A stretch of DNA of 64,000 nt, taken from assembly GCA_963836775.1 (NCBI GenBank), contig CAWIKR010000002.1:2604001-2668000 (forward strand), in the 5' to 3' direction. This document shows positions 17,533 through 25,034 of the stretch, one piece after another. The position numbers and the translations under genes were made by a program. The notes beneath the pieces were generated by a model that did no database searches, was not told where the DNA came from, and worked only from the letters and a program-made list of their open reading frames with translations. Each line of letters begins with the position of its first letter. The stretch's first letter is position 1. This stretch comes from DASQPR01 sp963836775 (GTDB lineage Bacteria; Actinomycetota; Actinomycetes; Mycobacteriales; Micromonosporaceae).

Positions 17533-18531
17533 GTGTCTAGAATGCCGTCGAACGCCAATGATGATCTCCGCGGTAGCGGGGACTCCTGGCTGGGCGAATC
17601 CGCAGATGACGCGTCCGGTCGGCGGCGGCGTGCCAAGGGCGACGCGGGTTACGAGCGCGAGCCCGATGCCCTAGCCGATCGTGACGACATCCTTACCGTC
17701 CCGGTGGCCCCGGTCCACCGGCTGACCAGCCTTGCCATCGCCGCGTTCGGCGGGCTGCTCGGGCTGGCCCTCGTCTTCGGTGCCTATACCTCGTCGCGGC
17801 AGTTCGCTCTGGTGATCTTCGGCGTACAGCTGATCTTCGTGGTGAGCTGGACCGTCGCCAGCCGGCCGCCCGGCCCCCGGGTGGTGGCCGCGGTCGGCCT
17901 GATCACCGCGGCGGCCGGGGACATCGCGGTGGCCTGGCCCACTCATGCCACCGTCGCTCCGTTGGGATATGTCACCGCGGCCGGCTTCATCCTCGGCGCG
18001 CTCGGCCAGCTGGCCCGGCGGACCAACCGGGACCGAGTGACCGAGAGCCTCGGCTCGACGCTGGTCATGGTGGTCGGCGTGATGGCGTACGCGACTCTGA
18101 TCGTGCTGGCCCGCCACAAGCTCGGCGTCCAGTCGATCGCGGCCTGCCTGACCGCGGCCACCGTGGCGATCGTGGTGGCGCGCCTGGTCGATGTGGTGCT
18201 GCCGTTCCCGCGGACCACCCCTCAGGTGGCACGCGGAACGATCGGCATCGTCCTGGGCGCCATGCTCGGTACGGTGGCATCGGCGTTCGTCGCCTCAGGA
18301 CTGCAGGGGTTGAGCCCGAAGGACACTGTGCTGCCCGGTCTGGTGACCGCGGTGGCTGCGGTTTTGGCCGACCTCGGTGTGGGGTATGCAGAGGCCAGTC
18401 GGGAGATCGACGGCGAGGTCGGATCGCTGTGGCTGGTCCGCCACATGCAGGGTCCACTCGCCGGATTCGCGCTCGCGGCACCTGTGGCGTACGTGATGAG
18501 CGTGCTCGTTCTCGTGCCCGCGCTGAATTGA
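17533..18531 (+). CDS. Polytopic membrane protein of unknown function
   Basis: 332 residues from GTG 17533 (ATG 17542 is equally possible). About 65 hydrophilic charged residues come first, then about eight hydrophobic segments (HRLTSLAIAAFGGLLGLA, FALVIFGVQLIFVVSW, VVAAVGLITAAAGDIAV, and so on). The C-terminal half contains AYATLIVLARHKLG and a loop with EASREIDGEVGS. No transporter or enzyme signature was recognised. It is divergent from glnR across a possible GlnR site, and LmeA follows after 28 nt, so both may be one transcript. Confidence 0.8.
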   Translation: MSRMPSNANDDLRGSGDSWLGESADDASGRRRRAKGDAGYEREPDALADRDDILTVPVAPVHRLTSLAIAAFGGLLGLALVFGAYTSSRQFALVIFGVQLIFVVSWTVASRPPGPRVVAAVGLITAAAGDIAVAWPTHATVAPLGYVTAAGFILGALGQLARRTNRDRVTESLGSTLVMVVGVMAYATLIVLARHKLGVQSIAACLTAATVAIVVARLVDVVLPFPRTTPQVARGTIGIVLGAMLGTVASAFVASGLQGLSPKDTVLPGLVTAVAAVLADLGVGYAEASREIDGEVGSLWLVRHMQGPLAGFALAAPVAYVMSVLVLVPALN

Positions 18532-18559
18532 GGCCTTACACCTAGCTAGCGGAGGCGAG

Positions 18560-19360
18560 ATGGCGGTCGAGGATGCACTGGTCGAGACGCAGCCCAGGCG
18601 CAAGCGGCGCGGCGGTCGCGGTCTGCTGATCCTCTTGCTCGTGCTGATCGTGCTGGTGATCGCCGCCGATCGCGTCGGGGCGGCGGTCGCCGAGCGGCAG
18701 ATCGCCACCCAGGCACAGACCCAGCTGGCGTCCGAGGACATCACCACGACCGGACGCCCGGACGTCTCGATCAAGGGCTTCCCGTTCCTCACCCAGGTCG
18801 CCTCGGGGCACTACGACCGCATCGACATCACCGTCAAGAACCCGACCAGCCGCGGCATCCGGCTCGACGATATCCAGGTGGTCGCCACATCGGTGGTCGC
18901 TCCGACGTCCGACCTGATGAGCGGGAATCCCAAGGTCACCGCCGGCGCCATGACCGGCACGGCGCATATCAACTGGACCGCGTTCCAGCAGATGATCGAT
19001 CTGACCGGTGCACAGACCTACGGTCTGGACCCCGACAAGATCCGGATCACCTCGACCACCGGCGGCAAGATCCAGCTGACCACCCCGGTGACGATCCTGG
19101 GTCAGACCATCAACACCGCGGCCACCGGATCGGTGCAGATCAAGCGGGATTCGCTGCACGTCACGATCGACTCGATCAAGGCCACCGGCGACGCTGTCCC
19201 GCCTGCGGCCGGCATCGCCTTGAACCAGTTGAAGACCAAGCTCTCGTTCAACGTCAAGATCCCGCCGATGCCGTTCGACCTGAAGGTCGACTCGATCTCG
19301 TCGAACGACGCCGGTGTCGTCGTCCAGGCCAGCGCCACGAACGTCGACCTGGCGAAGTAA
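18560..19360 (+). CDS. LmeA/DUF2993 family phospholipid-binding envelope protein
   Basis: 266 residues from ATG 18560 behind a GGAGGCG site. A basic N-terminus (RRKRRGGRG) and one hydrophobic helix form a signal anchor. The remainder has the DUF2993 pattern: ADRVGAAVAERQIATQAQ, VSIKGFPFLTQVASGHYDRIDI, LDDIQVVATSV and a terminal PFDLKVDSISSNDAGVVVQA block. The mycobacterial relative LmeA is a periplasmic phospholipid-binding protein needed for lipomannan elongation; the same role here is inference. Confidence 0.85.
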   Translation: MAVEDALVETQPRRKRRGGRGLLILLLVLIVLVIAADRVGAAVAERQIATQAQTQLASEDITTTGRPDVSIKGFPFLTQVASGHYDRIDITVKNPTSRGIRLDDIQVVATSVVAPTSDLMSGNPKVTAGAMTGTAHINWTAFQQMIDLTGAQTYGLDPDKIRITSTTGGKIQLTTPVTILGQTINTAATGSVQIKRDSLHVTIDSIKATGDAVPPAAGIALNQLKTKLSFNVKIPPMPFDLKVDSISSNDAGVVVQASATNVDLAK

Positions 19361-19384
19361 TCGGCCGGACCTGGCGAAGTAATC
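19346..19384. repeat. 22-bp tandem duplication over the LmeA stop codon
   Basis: GACCTGGCGAAGTAATC occurs at 19346 and again at 19368. The first copy contains the last codons and stop of the LmeA gene; the second lies directly downstream. Confidence 0.8.
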
Positions 19385-19438
19385 ACCGGCGATCCCAAAC
19401 CGTGGACCACGTGAGTGTGTGCTGTCGGTGCCCGGTGT

Positions 19439-19444
19439 TAGTGT
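19439..19444 (+). promoter_or_regulatory. -10 element for a leaderless transcript of the Cys leader
   Basis: TAGTGT (TAnnnT) ends 8 nt before the leader ATG at 19453, the spacing that puts the transcription start on or next to the A of ATG. No convincing -35 was seen. Confidence 0.5.
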
Positions 19445-19452
19445 TGCCGACT

Positions 19453-19533
19453 ATGAGCACGTTGCTCACCAAGCGCCGATCCGTCGACTTCTGCCGAGTC
19501 GCGGCGAGCCTGTGTCGCAGCCGCCTCGTTTAG
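19453..19533 (+). CDS. Cys-containing leader peptide (Ms5788A-type) upstream of sulfurtransferase
   Basis: A 26-residue peptide (MSTLLTKRRSVDFC, then RVAASLCRSRLV) with two cysteines, RR in the middle and a basic C-terminus. It sits 251 bp before the sulfurtransferase gene. Small Cys-bearing leader ORFs at this place in actinobacteria act as cysteine-responsive attenuators: ribosome stalling at Cys codons changes expression of the downstream sulfur genes. The TAnnnT 8 nt upstream suggests a leaderless message, as in mycobacterial examples. The peptide is too short for routine gene callers. Confidence 0.7.
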   Translation: MSTLLTKRRSVDFCRVAASLCRSRLV

Positions 19534-19784
19534 CGGGCAGCCACAGCTAAGCGCTGTTCGCATGCGGCGTTAGGCCTGCGTGCCGATCCTCCGGTCCCGA
19601 TCGCATCGGTCCAGCATTGGACGGTGCGAGGCCGGAATCGCCCGCGCCGTTGGCCGTTGCGGCCGACCATCACTTTCCAGCGCCGGAGTCAGTCCGGTGT
19701 TTCTCGCTCGCCGCGGCAACGATGCCGCGAACTGCCTTCCCTCACCCGAATGGGGATATTTCCCCAAGTAAAAGGGGCATCATC

Positions 19785-20636
19785 ATGGCTCGTGATTCTG
19801 TTCTCGTCTCCGCCGATTGGGCGGAGAAAACGCTGGACGCTCCGGGCGTCGTCTTCGTAGAGGTGGACGAGGACACGTCCGCCTATGACGGCGGTCACAT
19901 CCCGGGCGCGGTCAAGCTCGACTGGAAGAAGGACCTGCAGGACCAGATCCGCCGCGACTTCGTCAATCAACAGCAGTTCCAGGAGCTGCTGTCGGCCCGC
20001 GGCATCGGCAACGACGACACCGTGATCCTTTACGGCGGCAACAACAACTGGTTCGCGGCATATGCGTACTGGTATTTCAAGCTCTATGGCCACGGCGACG
20101 TGAAGCTGATCGACGGCGGCCGCAAGAAGTGGGAGCTGGACGGCCGTCCGCTCTCCGCCGACCTGGTCGACCGGCCGGAGACCAGCTATGTCGCGCAGCC
20201 GCAGGACAAATCGCTGCGGGCGTTCCGCGATGACGTGCTGGCTGCCATCGGCACCGCCAACCTGATCGACGTGCGGTCCCCGGATGAATACGCCGGCCGC
20301 CTCCTCGCCCCCGCCCACCTGCCGCAGGAGCAGGCGCAGCGGGCCGGCCACGTGCCCACCGCACTCTCGGTGCCGTGGAGCAAGGCGGCCAACGAGGACG
20401 GCACCTTCAAGTCCGATGACGAGCTGCGCGAGATCTACAACGGCGCCGGGCTGGACGACGCCAAGCCGACCATCGCCTACTGCCGGATCGGCGAGCGGTC
20501 CTCGCACACCTGGTTCGTGCTGCGCGAGCTGCTCGGTCATGGCGACGTGAAGAACTACGACGGATCCTGGACCGAATGGGGCTCCCTCGTCGGCGTCCCG
20601 GTCGCGCTCGGTGACCAGCCGGGGGTGGCCGAATGA
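19785..20636 (+). CDS. Thiosulfate sulfurtransferase (tandem rhodanese)
   Basis: 283 residues from ATG 19785, preceded by AAAGGGG. It has two rhodanese domains: an N-terminal inactive one (FVEVDEDTSAYDGGHIPGAV) and a C-terminal active one (LIDVRSPDEYAG) with active-site loop CRIGERS at 233-239, catalytic Cys233. It moves sulfane sulfur from thiosulfate to thiophilic acceptors. The coupled DUF1416 gene and the upstream Cys leader place it in cysteine/sulfur homeostasis. Often annotated sseA or cysA in actinobacteria. Confidence 0.93.
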   Translation: MARDSVLVSADWAEKTLDAPGVVFVEVDEDTSAYDGGHIPGAVKLDWKKDLQDQIRRDFVNQQQFQELLSARGIGNDDTVILYGGNNNWFAAYAYWYFKLYGHGDVKLIDGGRKKWELDGRPLSADLVDRPETSYVAQPQDKSLRAFRDDVLAAIGTANLIDVRSPDEYAGRLLAPAHLPQEQAQRAGHVPTALSVPWSKAANEDGTFKSDDELREIYNGAGLDDAKPTIAYCRIGERSSHTWFVLRELLGHGDVKNYDGSWTEWGSLVGVPVALGDQPGVAE

Positions 20637-20950
20637 GCATCAACGTCGACGGCTGCGGTGCTCCGGACCAGGCCGCTCCCATTCCGGCGAGCGTCGACCT
20701 GGAGAAGGAGACCGTCATCAGCGGCTTCGTCAAGGCCGGCGTCGAGTCGGTGGGCGGCGCCTACGTCCGCCTGCTGGACGCCACCGGCGAATTCGCGGCC
20801 GAGGTGGTCGCCTCGCCCGAGGGCCACTTCCGGTTCTTCGCCGCTCCCGGCAGCTGGACCGTCCGGGCGCTGTCCCGGTTGGGCAGTGGCGAGTCGGTGG
20901 TCGCGGTGGATCGAGGTCTCAACGAGATATCGGTCGCGGTCGCCAATTGA
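20633..20950 (+). CDS. DUF1416 family protein
   Basis: 105 residues; ATG 20633 overlaps the sulfurtransferase stop (ATGA). It matches the actinobacterial DUF1416 pattern, with an N-terminal GCGAPDQ, a VISGFVKAGVESVGGAYVRLLDATGEF core, and a transthyretin/CNA-B-like beta-sandwich (FRFFAAPGSWTVRAL). The pairing with rhodanese is conserved across actinobacteria, but the biochemical function is unknown. Confidence 0.9.
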   Translation: MSINVDGCGAPDQAAPIPASVDLEKETVISGFVKAGVESVGGAYVRLLDATGEFAAEVVASPEGHFRFFAAPGSWTVRALSRLGSGESVVAVDRGLNEISVAVAN

Positions 20951-20977
20951 TCGCGTCGGATAGTCTCTAGCCATACT

Positions 20978-21018
20978 CCGTGGGTGGATCAAGGATTGGG
21001 GCCTTGATCCACCCACGG
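20978..21018. terminator. Long hairpin terminator after the sulfurtransferase-DUF1416 operon
   Basis: Perfect 16-bp arms (20978-20993 and 21003-21018; core GGGTGGATCAAG) with a 9-nt loop, 27 nt past the DUF1416 stop. A T-containing stretch (CTTTGTTT) follows. Confidence 0.75.
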
Positions 21019-21084
21019 CTTTGTTTGGGATCGGCTATGACGTCCCGGGCGGTGTTGCGCCCTGGTCGGATTGCGGTTCTGAAT

Positions 21085-21148
21085 CGAGAGTTGTCGGGAA
21101 ACTGCGAGCATTCGCACCTTTTGTCGCGCAGTTTTCCGTCAACTCTCG
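21085..21148. repeat. 22-bp imperfect inverted repeat
   Basis: The left arm at 21085-21106 and right arm at 21127-21148 are complementary at 20 of 22 positions (core GAGAGTTG and AAACTGCG), with a 20-nt loop. It follows the perfect hairpin at 20978 by 67 nt and ends 65 nt before the next gene. Unlike that hairpin it has no T-rich tail. Confidence 0.75.
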
Positions 21149-21212
21149 GTTTTGATGCAGCCCAGCGGCGGTACCGGGGGACTAGTGCCGCGGCCGGAGC
21201 GGACCTGCGACG

Positions 21213-22103
21213 ATGTCCGACGTGACCAACTCCGACCAGCCGTCGCCGGCTACGGGACCGCCGGCCGGCCTGCCGCCGGCACCTCCGGGCTACGTGTGGG
21301 CGCAGCCGGTCCCGGAACCGCCGCGCTGGCGCGCACCGAACTGGCTCAAGGTGCTCTCGGTGCTGTGGATCGTCGGCCTGGTGATCGGTGCGGTCTATTA
21401 CGCGAAGCACGGGCGCCCGACCGTACGCGAGCAGACCACCATTATCTCGGCGCGTCCCGTGGTGGACCGTGCCATCGCCGATGCCGTCACGGCCGCCGGA
21501 ACCGGTCCGGTGATCGCGGTCTCCGACTATGCCAAGACCGGAAGCTGCCGGGTCACGCCGGTCCGTGGCGGCTCCGAATATGCCCGCACGCTGACCCTCG
21601 CGACTCCGCCCGGCACCGAATCGGCGCTGCTCAAAACCATCGCCACCGGGCTGCCCAAGTCATACCGCGCGAGCGCCGACAACAAGGCCACGACGATGTA
21701 CGCCGATGCCGGCGACTTCGTCGGAGTGCTGGGCACCGTGAAGACCCCGGGCCAGGTGCAGATCCGTGCGGTCACCGGGTGCCGACCCGTCGGCGACCCG
21801 CTCCCGACTGTGGCCTCGGCCGTGTCGCCGGTGCCAGCCATCACCACTGTGCTGAGTGCTCTCGGGGTGCAGGCCTCCTCGGTTACGCGTACCCAGGTGT
21901 CGTGCCCTGATGGCGGTGTGATCGCAACCGACACTGCCACCGTGCCCACGACACAGGTGCCCGGCCCGCTCAAGGACTTGAAGCTGTCGGCGTCCCCGGT
22001 AACGGCGATGGACGACCTGTACGCGTACAGGTCGTCCATCGCGGATGTGGTGATCCGGGAGAGTGCGACCGAGCTGACCGTGGCCGCCACCACCCGCTGC
22101 TGA
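21213..22103 (+). CDS. Single-pass membrane protein of unknown function
   Basis: 296 residues from ATG 21213. A Pro-rich cytosolic N-terminus (about 45 residues, PPAGLPPAPPGYVWAQPVPE) precedes one membrane helix (WLKVLSVLWIVGLVIGAVYY). The rest is a probable extracellular domain with three Cys (SCRVTP, GCRPVG, SCPDGG) plus a terminal Cys. No catalytic motif was recognised. The C-terminal part contains the perfect palindrome at 22005-22042 in phase. Confidence 0.75.
   Translation: MSDVTNSDQPSPATGPPAGLPPAPPGYVWAQPVPEPPRWRAPNWLKVLSVLWIVGLVIGAVYYAKHGRPTVREQTTIISARPVVDRAIADAVTAAGTGPVIAVSDYAKTGSCRVTPVRGGSEYARTLTLATPPGTESALLKTIATGLPKSYRASADNKATTMYADAGDFVGVLGTVKTPGQVQIRAVTGCRPVGDPLPTVASAVSPVPAITTVLSALGVQASSVTRTQVSCPDGGVIATDTATVPTTQVPGPLKDLKLSASPVTAMDDLYAYRSSIADVVIRESATELTVAATTRC
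22005..22042. repeat. Perfect 38-bp palindrome inside a coding region
   Basis: The 19 bases at 22005-22023 are exactly the reverse complement of 22024-22042, with no spacer. In the gene frame it encodes AMDDLYAYRSSIA, and the opposite strand encodes the same residues in phase. Confidence 0.95.
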
Positions 22104-22106
22104 GCG

Positions 22107-22664
22107 CTACTCGTAGCAGTCCTGGTTGGTGAACTGCAATGCGACCGAGTCAACCTTGCTGTCCTTGACCTCGATCCGGTAGCTGGCGTCGGGATTGCCC
22201 GGCACCGCGGCCCAGCTGTGGCCGTTGGTGATGTCCCCGGTGCCCTGCGGGTTCCAGTCCGCGTAGGCAGCGTGCAGGTCGGCGTAACTGCTGCCGATCT
22301 TGATGCCCTGCGGCGTGGCGATATCGCCGTATGCGCCGATCGCCGCGACGCCCAGCTTGTCGGAGATCCACACCGACGCGTTCCGGTCTGCCGTCATCGC
22401 ACCGAAGCCGCAGGACTCGCCCGCACCGGCCTTGGCCGGCGTCTTGAACATCCCGGTCGCCATCGCGTCGCCCAGCGACATACCTAGTTTCAGCGAGCCC
22501 AGACCGTCCGGTCCGAGGACCAGAGATGCGCTCGTCGCCGTGGTCGGTGCGGCGGTGCGTCCGGAACCCGCGCCGGTCGTGCTCGATGTGGTGTTACATC
22601 CGGCTAAGGTCACCGCGGCGGCGGCGATGGCGATGGTGGTCAGGAGCCGAGCGGGGGTGCGCAT
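22107..22664 (-). CDS. Lipoprotein, paralogue A
   Basis: 185 residues from ATG 22664 behind GAGG. A lipoprotein signal ends in AVTLAGCNT. A Ser/Thr-rich linker precedes a domain with LGPDGLGSLKLGMSLGDAMATG, a Cys pair (SCGFG; DCYE at the C-terminus), VAAIGAYGDIATPQGIKIGSSYADL and VPGNPDASYRIEV. The upstream neighbour (22787-23432) has the same layout, so the two arose by duplication. Function unknown; exposed at the cell surface by inference. Confidence 0.85.
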   Translation of the reverse strand: MRTPARLLTTIAIAAAAVTLAGCNTTSSTTGAGSGRTAAPTTATSASLVLGPDGLGSLKLGMSLGDAMATGMFKTPAKAGAGESCGFGAMTADRNASVWISDKLGVAAIGAYGDIATPQGIKIGSSYADLHAAYADWNPQGTGDITNGHSWAAVPGNPDASYRIEVKDSKVDSVALQFTNQDCYE

Positions 22665-22786
22665 CGTGTCGATCCTCTGCTTCTCGATACCGGCGACGGT
22701 GGCTGGCATCCGAGTAGACGCGGATCCCGGGTGAAAGGGTTGCCGTCGGCCTGAAGCAATTTCCCAAAGACCTGTCCCCGGCCTCT

Positions 22787-23432
22787 TCAAACACCGGACT
22801 GCTCGTAACAGTCCTGGTCCAGGGCTTGCAGGGCCAGTGACTGCACCTTGCCGGTGGTGTCGCTGACGTCGATCCGATAGCCGGCGCCCGGGTTGCCCGG
22901 TGCCCGCGGCCAGACCCCGGCCGGCGGTGCCGTCGATGATTCCGCTCCACTTTGGATAGGCCTTGTGCACCTGGGCGTAGGTGCTGCCGAGCCTGATCCC
23001 CTCGGGCGTGGTCAGCTTGCCGTAGGCGTAGATCGCGGCCAGCCCGACGTCGGAGGAGAAGTAGAGGCCGCCCTGGCTGCCGGACGCCCCCTTGAGCTGG
23101 CCGGTGGTGCAGCCCGGGGTGGCCGCGTCCATGTGCCCGATCAGGCCGGTGGCCTTGGCTTCCTTCGGCGACATGCCGAGCTTCAGCGGGCCCAGACCGA
23201 GCGGTCCGAGGGCGTCGACGACCTTGCTCGGTGCCGGCTTCGTGGAGTGGCTCGGCGTCGACGATGGTGTGGGCGCCGGCGTCGAACTCGGTTCCGGGGT
23301 GGTCGGGCTGGCCGCCGCGGTCGGCGTGATGGTGGAGATCCGGCCGGTCGCGGTGGGCTTCGCAGAGGTGCCACAGGCACTGACCGCGAGCGCTGCGGCG
23401 ATCACCACAACAAAGCTTTTCGGGGTACGCAC
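22787..23432 (-). CDS. Lipoprotein, paralogue B (one frameshift in this sequence)
   Basis: GTG 23432 with AGAGGA upstream; the signal ends AVSACGT. A Pro/Thr/Ser linker leads to the same domain as paralogue A: LGPLGLGPLKLGMSPKEA, GCTTG, LAAIYAYGKLTTPEGIRLGSTYAQV. After DGTAGR the frame shifts, and the homologous end VWPRAPGNPGAGYRIDV...DQDCYEQSGV lies in the next frame, stopping at 22787. The length of 646 nt is 3n+1; an extra C in the run at 22915-22918 explains it. Uncorrected, the frame falsely fuses this gene to paralogue A. Confidence 0.82.
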
Positions 23433-23531
23433 AGCAGACGTCCTCTATTGAGAGAAGTGAGTCCCTACTGCGCATACCTGGGCGGCGGCGCTGGCAGCGT
23501 TCGGTCGGAATGACGACAGCGCGTCGCGCCG

Positions 23532-23894
23532 CTAGTAGACGAGGGCCTGGGCGTCGTCGCGGAGCGCTTCCTCGACGAAGGTGGCCGCGCCGGCGATGCG
23601 TACGCCCTCGATCACGTCGCCGGCCGCGATGTCCCGGCGCGCGGCGCACTGCGTGCAGAGGGTGACCTGGCCGCCGGCCAGCACCGCGTCCAGCAGATCC
23701 GGCAGCGGCGCGGCGTGCGGCAGCTCGAACAGAGCGGCCCGCCCGGGCAGCGCGAACCAGGCCGACTCGCCGGTCAGCCAGAGCGACACCGGCACCCCGG
23801 CGGCGACTGCCGCGGCGGCCACGGTGAACGCCTGCGAGCATCGCTCCGGTGCATCCGATCCGGCGGTGACCTTGACTACGAGGCTTCGGGCCAT
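23532..23894 (-). CDS. DsrE/DsrF-like sulfur-relay family protein
   Basis: 120 residues from ATG 23894 (ARSLVVKVTAGSDAPERC). The small alpha/beta fold shows FTVAAAAVAAGVPVSLWLTGESAWF, then LPDLLDAVLAGGQVTLCTQCAARRDI with a CTQC pair and a final GVRIAGAATFVEEAL. Such DsrE-like proteins carry or bind sulfur, but stand-alone members lack assigned reactions. It is divergent from the small peptide and nitrobindin genes. Confidence 0.8.
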   Translation of the reverse strand: MARSLVVKVTAGSDAPERCSQAFTVAAAAVAAGVPVSLWLTGESAWFALPGRAALFELPHAAPLPDLLDAVLAGGQVTLCTQCAARRDIAAGDVIEGVRIAGAATFVEEALRDDAQALVY

Positions 23895-23919
23895 GGCCAA
23901 CAGCATAGGATCTATCCTC

Positions 23920-24024
23920 GTGGCCACCACGATCGCGTTCGTCTGCCTGCTCGTCGCGGGCTTCGGAGCGCTCGCCGGAGGCCTCGTCTATTTAGCCGTA
24001 CGCGTTTCCAGGGGGCGTTGGTGA
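23920..24024 (+). CDS. Small single-helix membrane peptide coupled to nitrobindin gene
   Basis: 34 residues from GTG 23920 with AGGA about 9 nt upstream: one hydrophobic helix (IAFVCLLVAGFGALAGGLVY) and a basic tail (RVSRGRW). Its TGA overlaps the nitrobindin GTG as GTGA, the coupling arrangement used by real gene pairs in this window. An in-frame ATG at 23893 would overlap the divergent DsrE start and is less likely. No family recognised. Confidence 0.5.
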   Translation: MATTIAFVCLLVAGFGALAGGLVYLAVRVSRGRW

Positions 24025-24611
24025 CCGAAAATCCGCTGCAGCCGCCGCCGTGGCTCAATGCCCCGCCGGTCGAGCCGTCGCCCTTCGAGGACACCCATGA
24101 CCTGCGAGTCGGTCCCGACCTGCACTCGTCGCTGCTGGGTTTGCTGCCCTATATCGGGGTGTGGCGCGGCCGCGGTGTCGGCGGCTATCCGACGGTCGAG
24201 GACTTCCACTTCGCCCAGGAGGTGCGGATCAGTCACGACGGTCGGCCGTTCCTGGCCTACGAGTCGAGAGCCTGGCTGATCGAGGAGGACGGGACGCCGA
24301 TCCGGCCGTCGGCTCGCGAGGTCGGCTGGATCCGCCCGGTGATGGCCGGCGATCAGGCCACCGACGAGGTGGAGGCGTTGTTCAGCTCGCCCACCGGGAT
24401 CATGGAACTACATCTCGGCAAGGTCGACGGTCTGAAGCTGGAGCTGGTCAGCGATGCCGTGGTGCGCACCGCGACGGCCAAGACCGTGACCGCGGGCCAC
24501 CGGCTCTACGGCATCGTCGAGGGCGCCCTGCTCTACGCCCAGGAGATGGCCGCCGAAGGCCATCCGCTCACGTCCCATCTCTCGGCGCGCCTGGTCCGGG
24601 TCGGCGGCTGA
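24021..24611 (+). CDS. Nitrobindin/FABP-like (DUF1794) heme-binding beta-barrel protein
   Basis: 196 residues from GTG 24021 behind AGGGGG. The nitrobindin signature GVWRGRGVGGYP is at residues 46-57, followed by FHFAQEVRISHDGRPFLAYESRAW and a C-terminal EGHPLTSHLSARL carrying a candidate heme-ligand His. Nitrobindins bind ferric heme and scavenge NO or peroxynitrite. The Nur/Fur gene lies 1.3 kb downstream, as in other actinomycetes. Confidence 0.88.
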   Translation: MTENPLQPPPWLNAPPVEPSPFEDTHDLRVGPDLHSSLLGLLPYIGVWRGRGVGGYPTVEDFHFAQEVRISHDGRPFLAYESRAWLIEEDGTPIRPSAREVGWIRPVMAGDQATDEVEALFSSPTGIMELHLGKVDGLKLELVSDAVVRTATAKTVTAGHRLYGIVEGALLYAQEMAAEGHPLTSHLSARLVRVGG

Positions 24612-24618
24612 CCGCGGG

Positions 24619-25031
24619 CTAGCTGCCGTCGGTGGTCTGCGCGATTTCGTAGGCGAACCTGCACAACCCCACGCAGTCGGGGCCGGCTGTGATCTGGACG
24701 AAGAGATATCCACCGTCGTCGGTGGGCACCGCAAACGGTTCGATCTTCGAGCCGCCGCCACTGGTGCACGTCGCTTCCGTGGTGCCGGCGCTGCCGGCGA
24801 CGTTGACGTTGATGGTGAGCCGACCGCGCAACGGTCCGGCCGGTGGCCGGCTACAACACGGTTCGGCCGGTGGCCGGCTGCAACAGGGTCCGGCCGGTGG
24901 CCGGCCGCAACAGGGTCCGGCCGGTGGCCGGCTGCCACACGGTCCGGCCGGTGGCCGGCTGCGACTACACGCGCGGCGAGCGGGATCGGTTGCAGACGAT
25001 CCAGAGAGAAATCCGGGCAGCGGGCGGCGTG
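24619..25031 (-). CDS. Protein remnant with C-terminal beta domain, 5' end lost in repeats (uncertain)
   Basis: The last 65 or so residues read like a real folded domain: LTINVNVAGSAG, ATCTSGGGSKIEPFAVP, GGYLFVQITAGPDCVGLCRFAYEI, with three Cys. Upstream the frame becomes the nine-residue repeat RPPAGPCCS encoded by the 27-bp tandem repeat, and no start codon with a ribosome site is visible before the neighbouring aminotransferase gene. It may be a gene whose N-terminus was replaced by repeat expansion. The left boundary (stop at 24619) is secure; the start is a placeholder. Confidence 0.3.
24834..24968. repeat. 27-bp tandem repeat, five copies
   Basis: Units start at 24834, 24861, 24888, 24915 and 24942, each with GTCCGGCCGGTGGCCGGC (one C-to-T change in unit 2) followed by a variable 9-nt tail. 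The period is a multiple of three, so all frames stay open. There are no spacers, so it is not a CRISPR array. Confidence 0.95.
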
Positions 25032-25034
25032 CGG

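Noticed and set aside
22107..23432. Fused 441-residue double lipoprotein
   Set aside because: Each half has its own signal peptide and ribosome site; the fusion depends on one extra C.
24834..24968. CRISPR array
   Set aside because: Direct tandem 27-bp units without spacers and no cas genes in the window.
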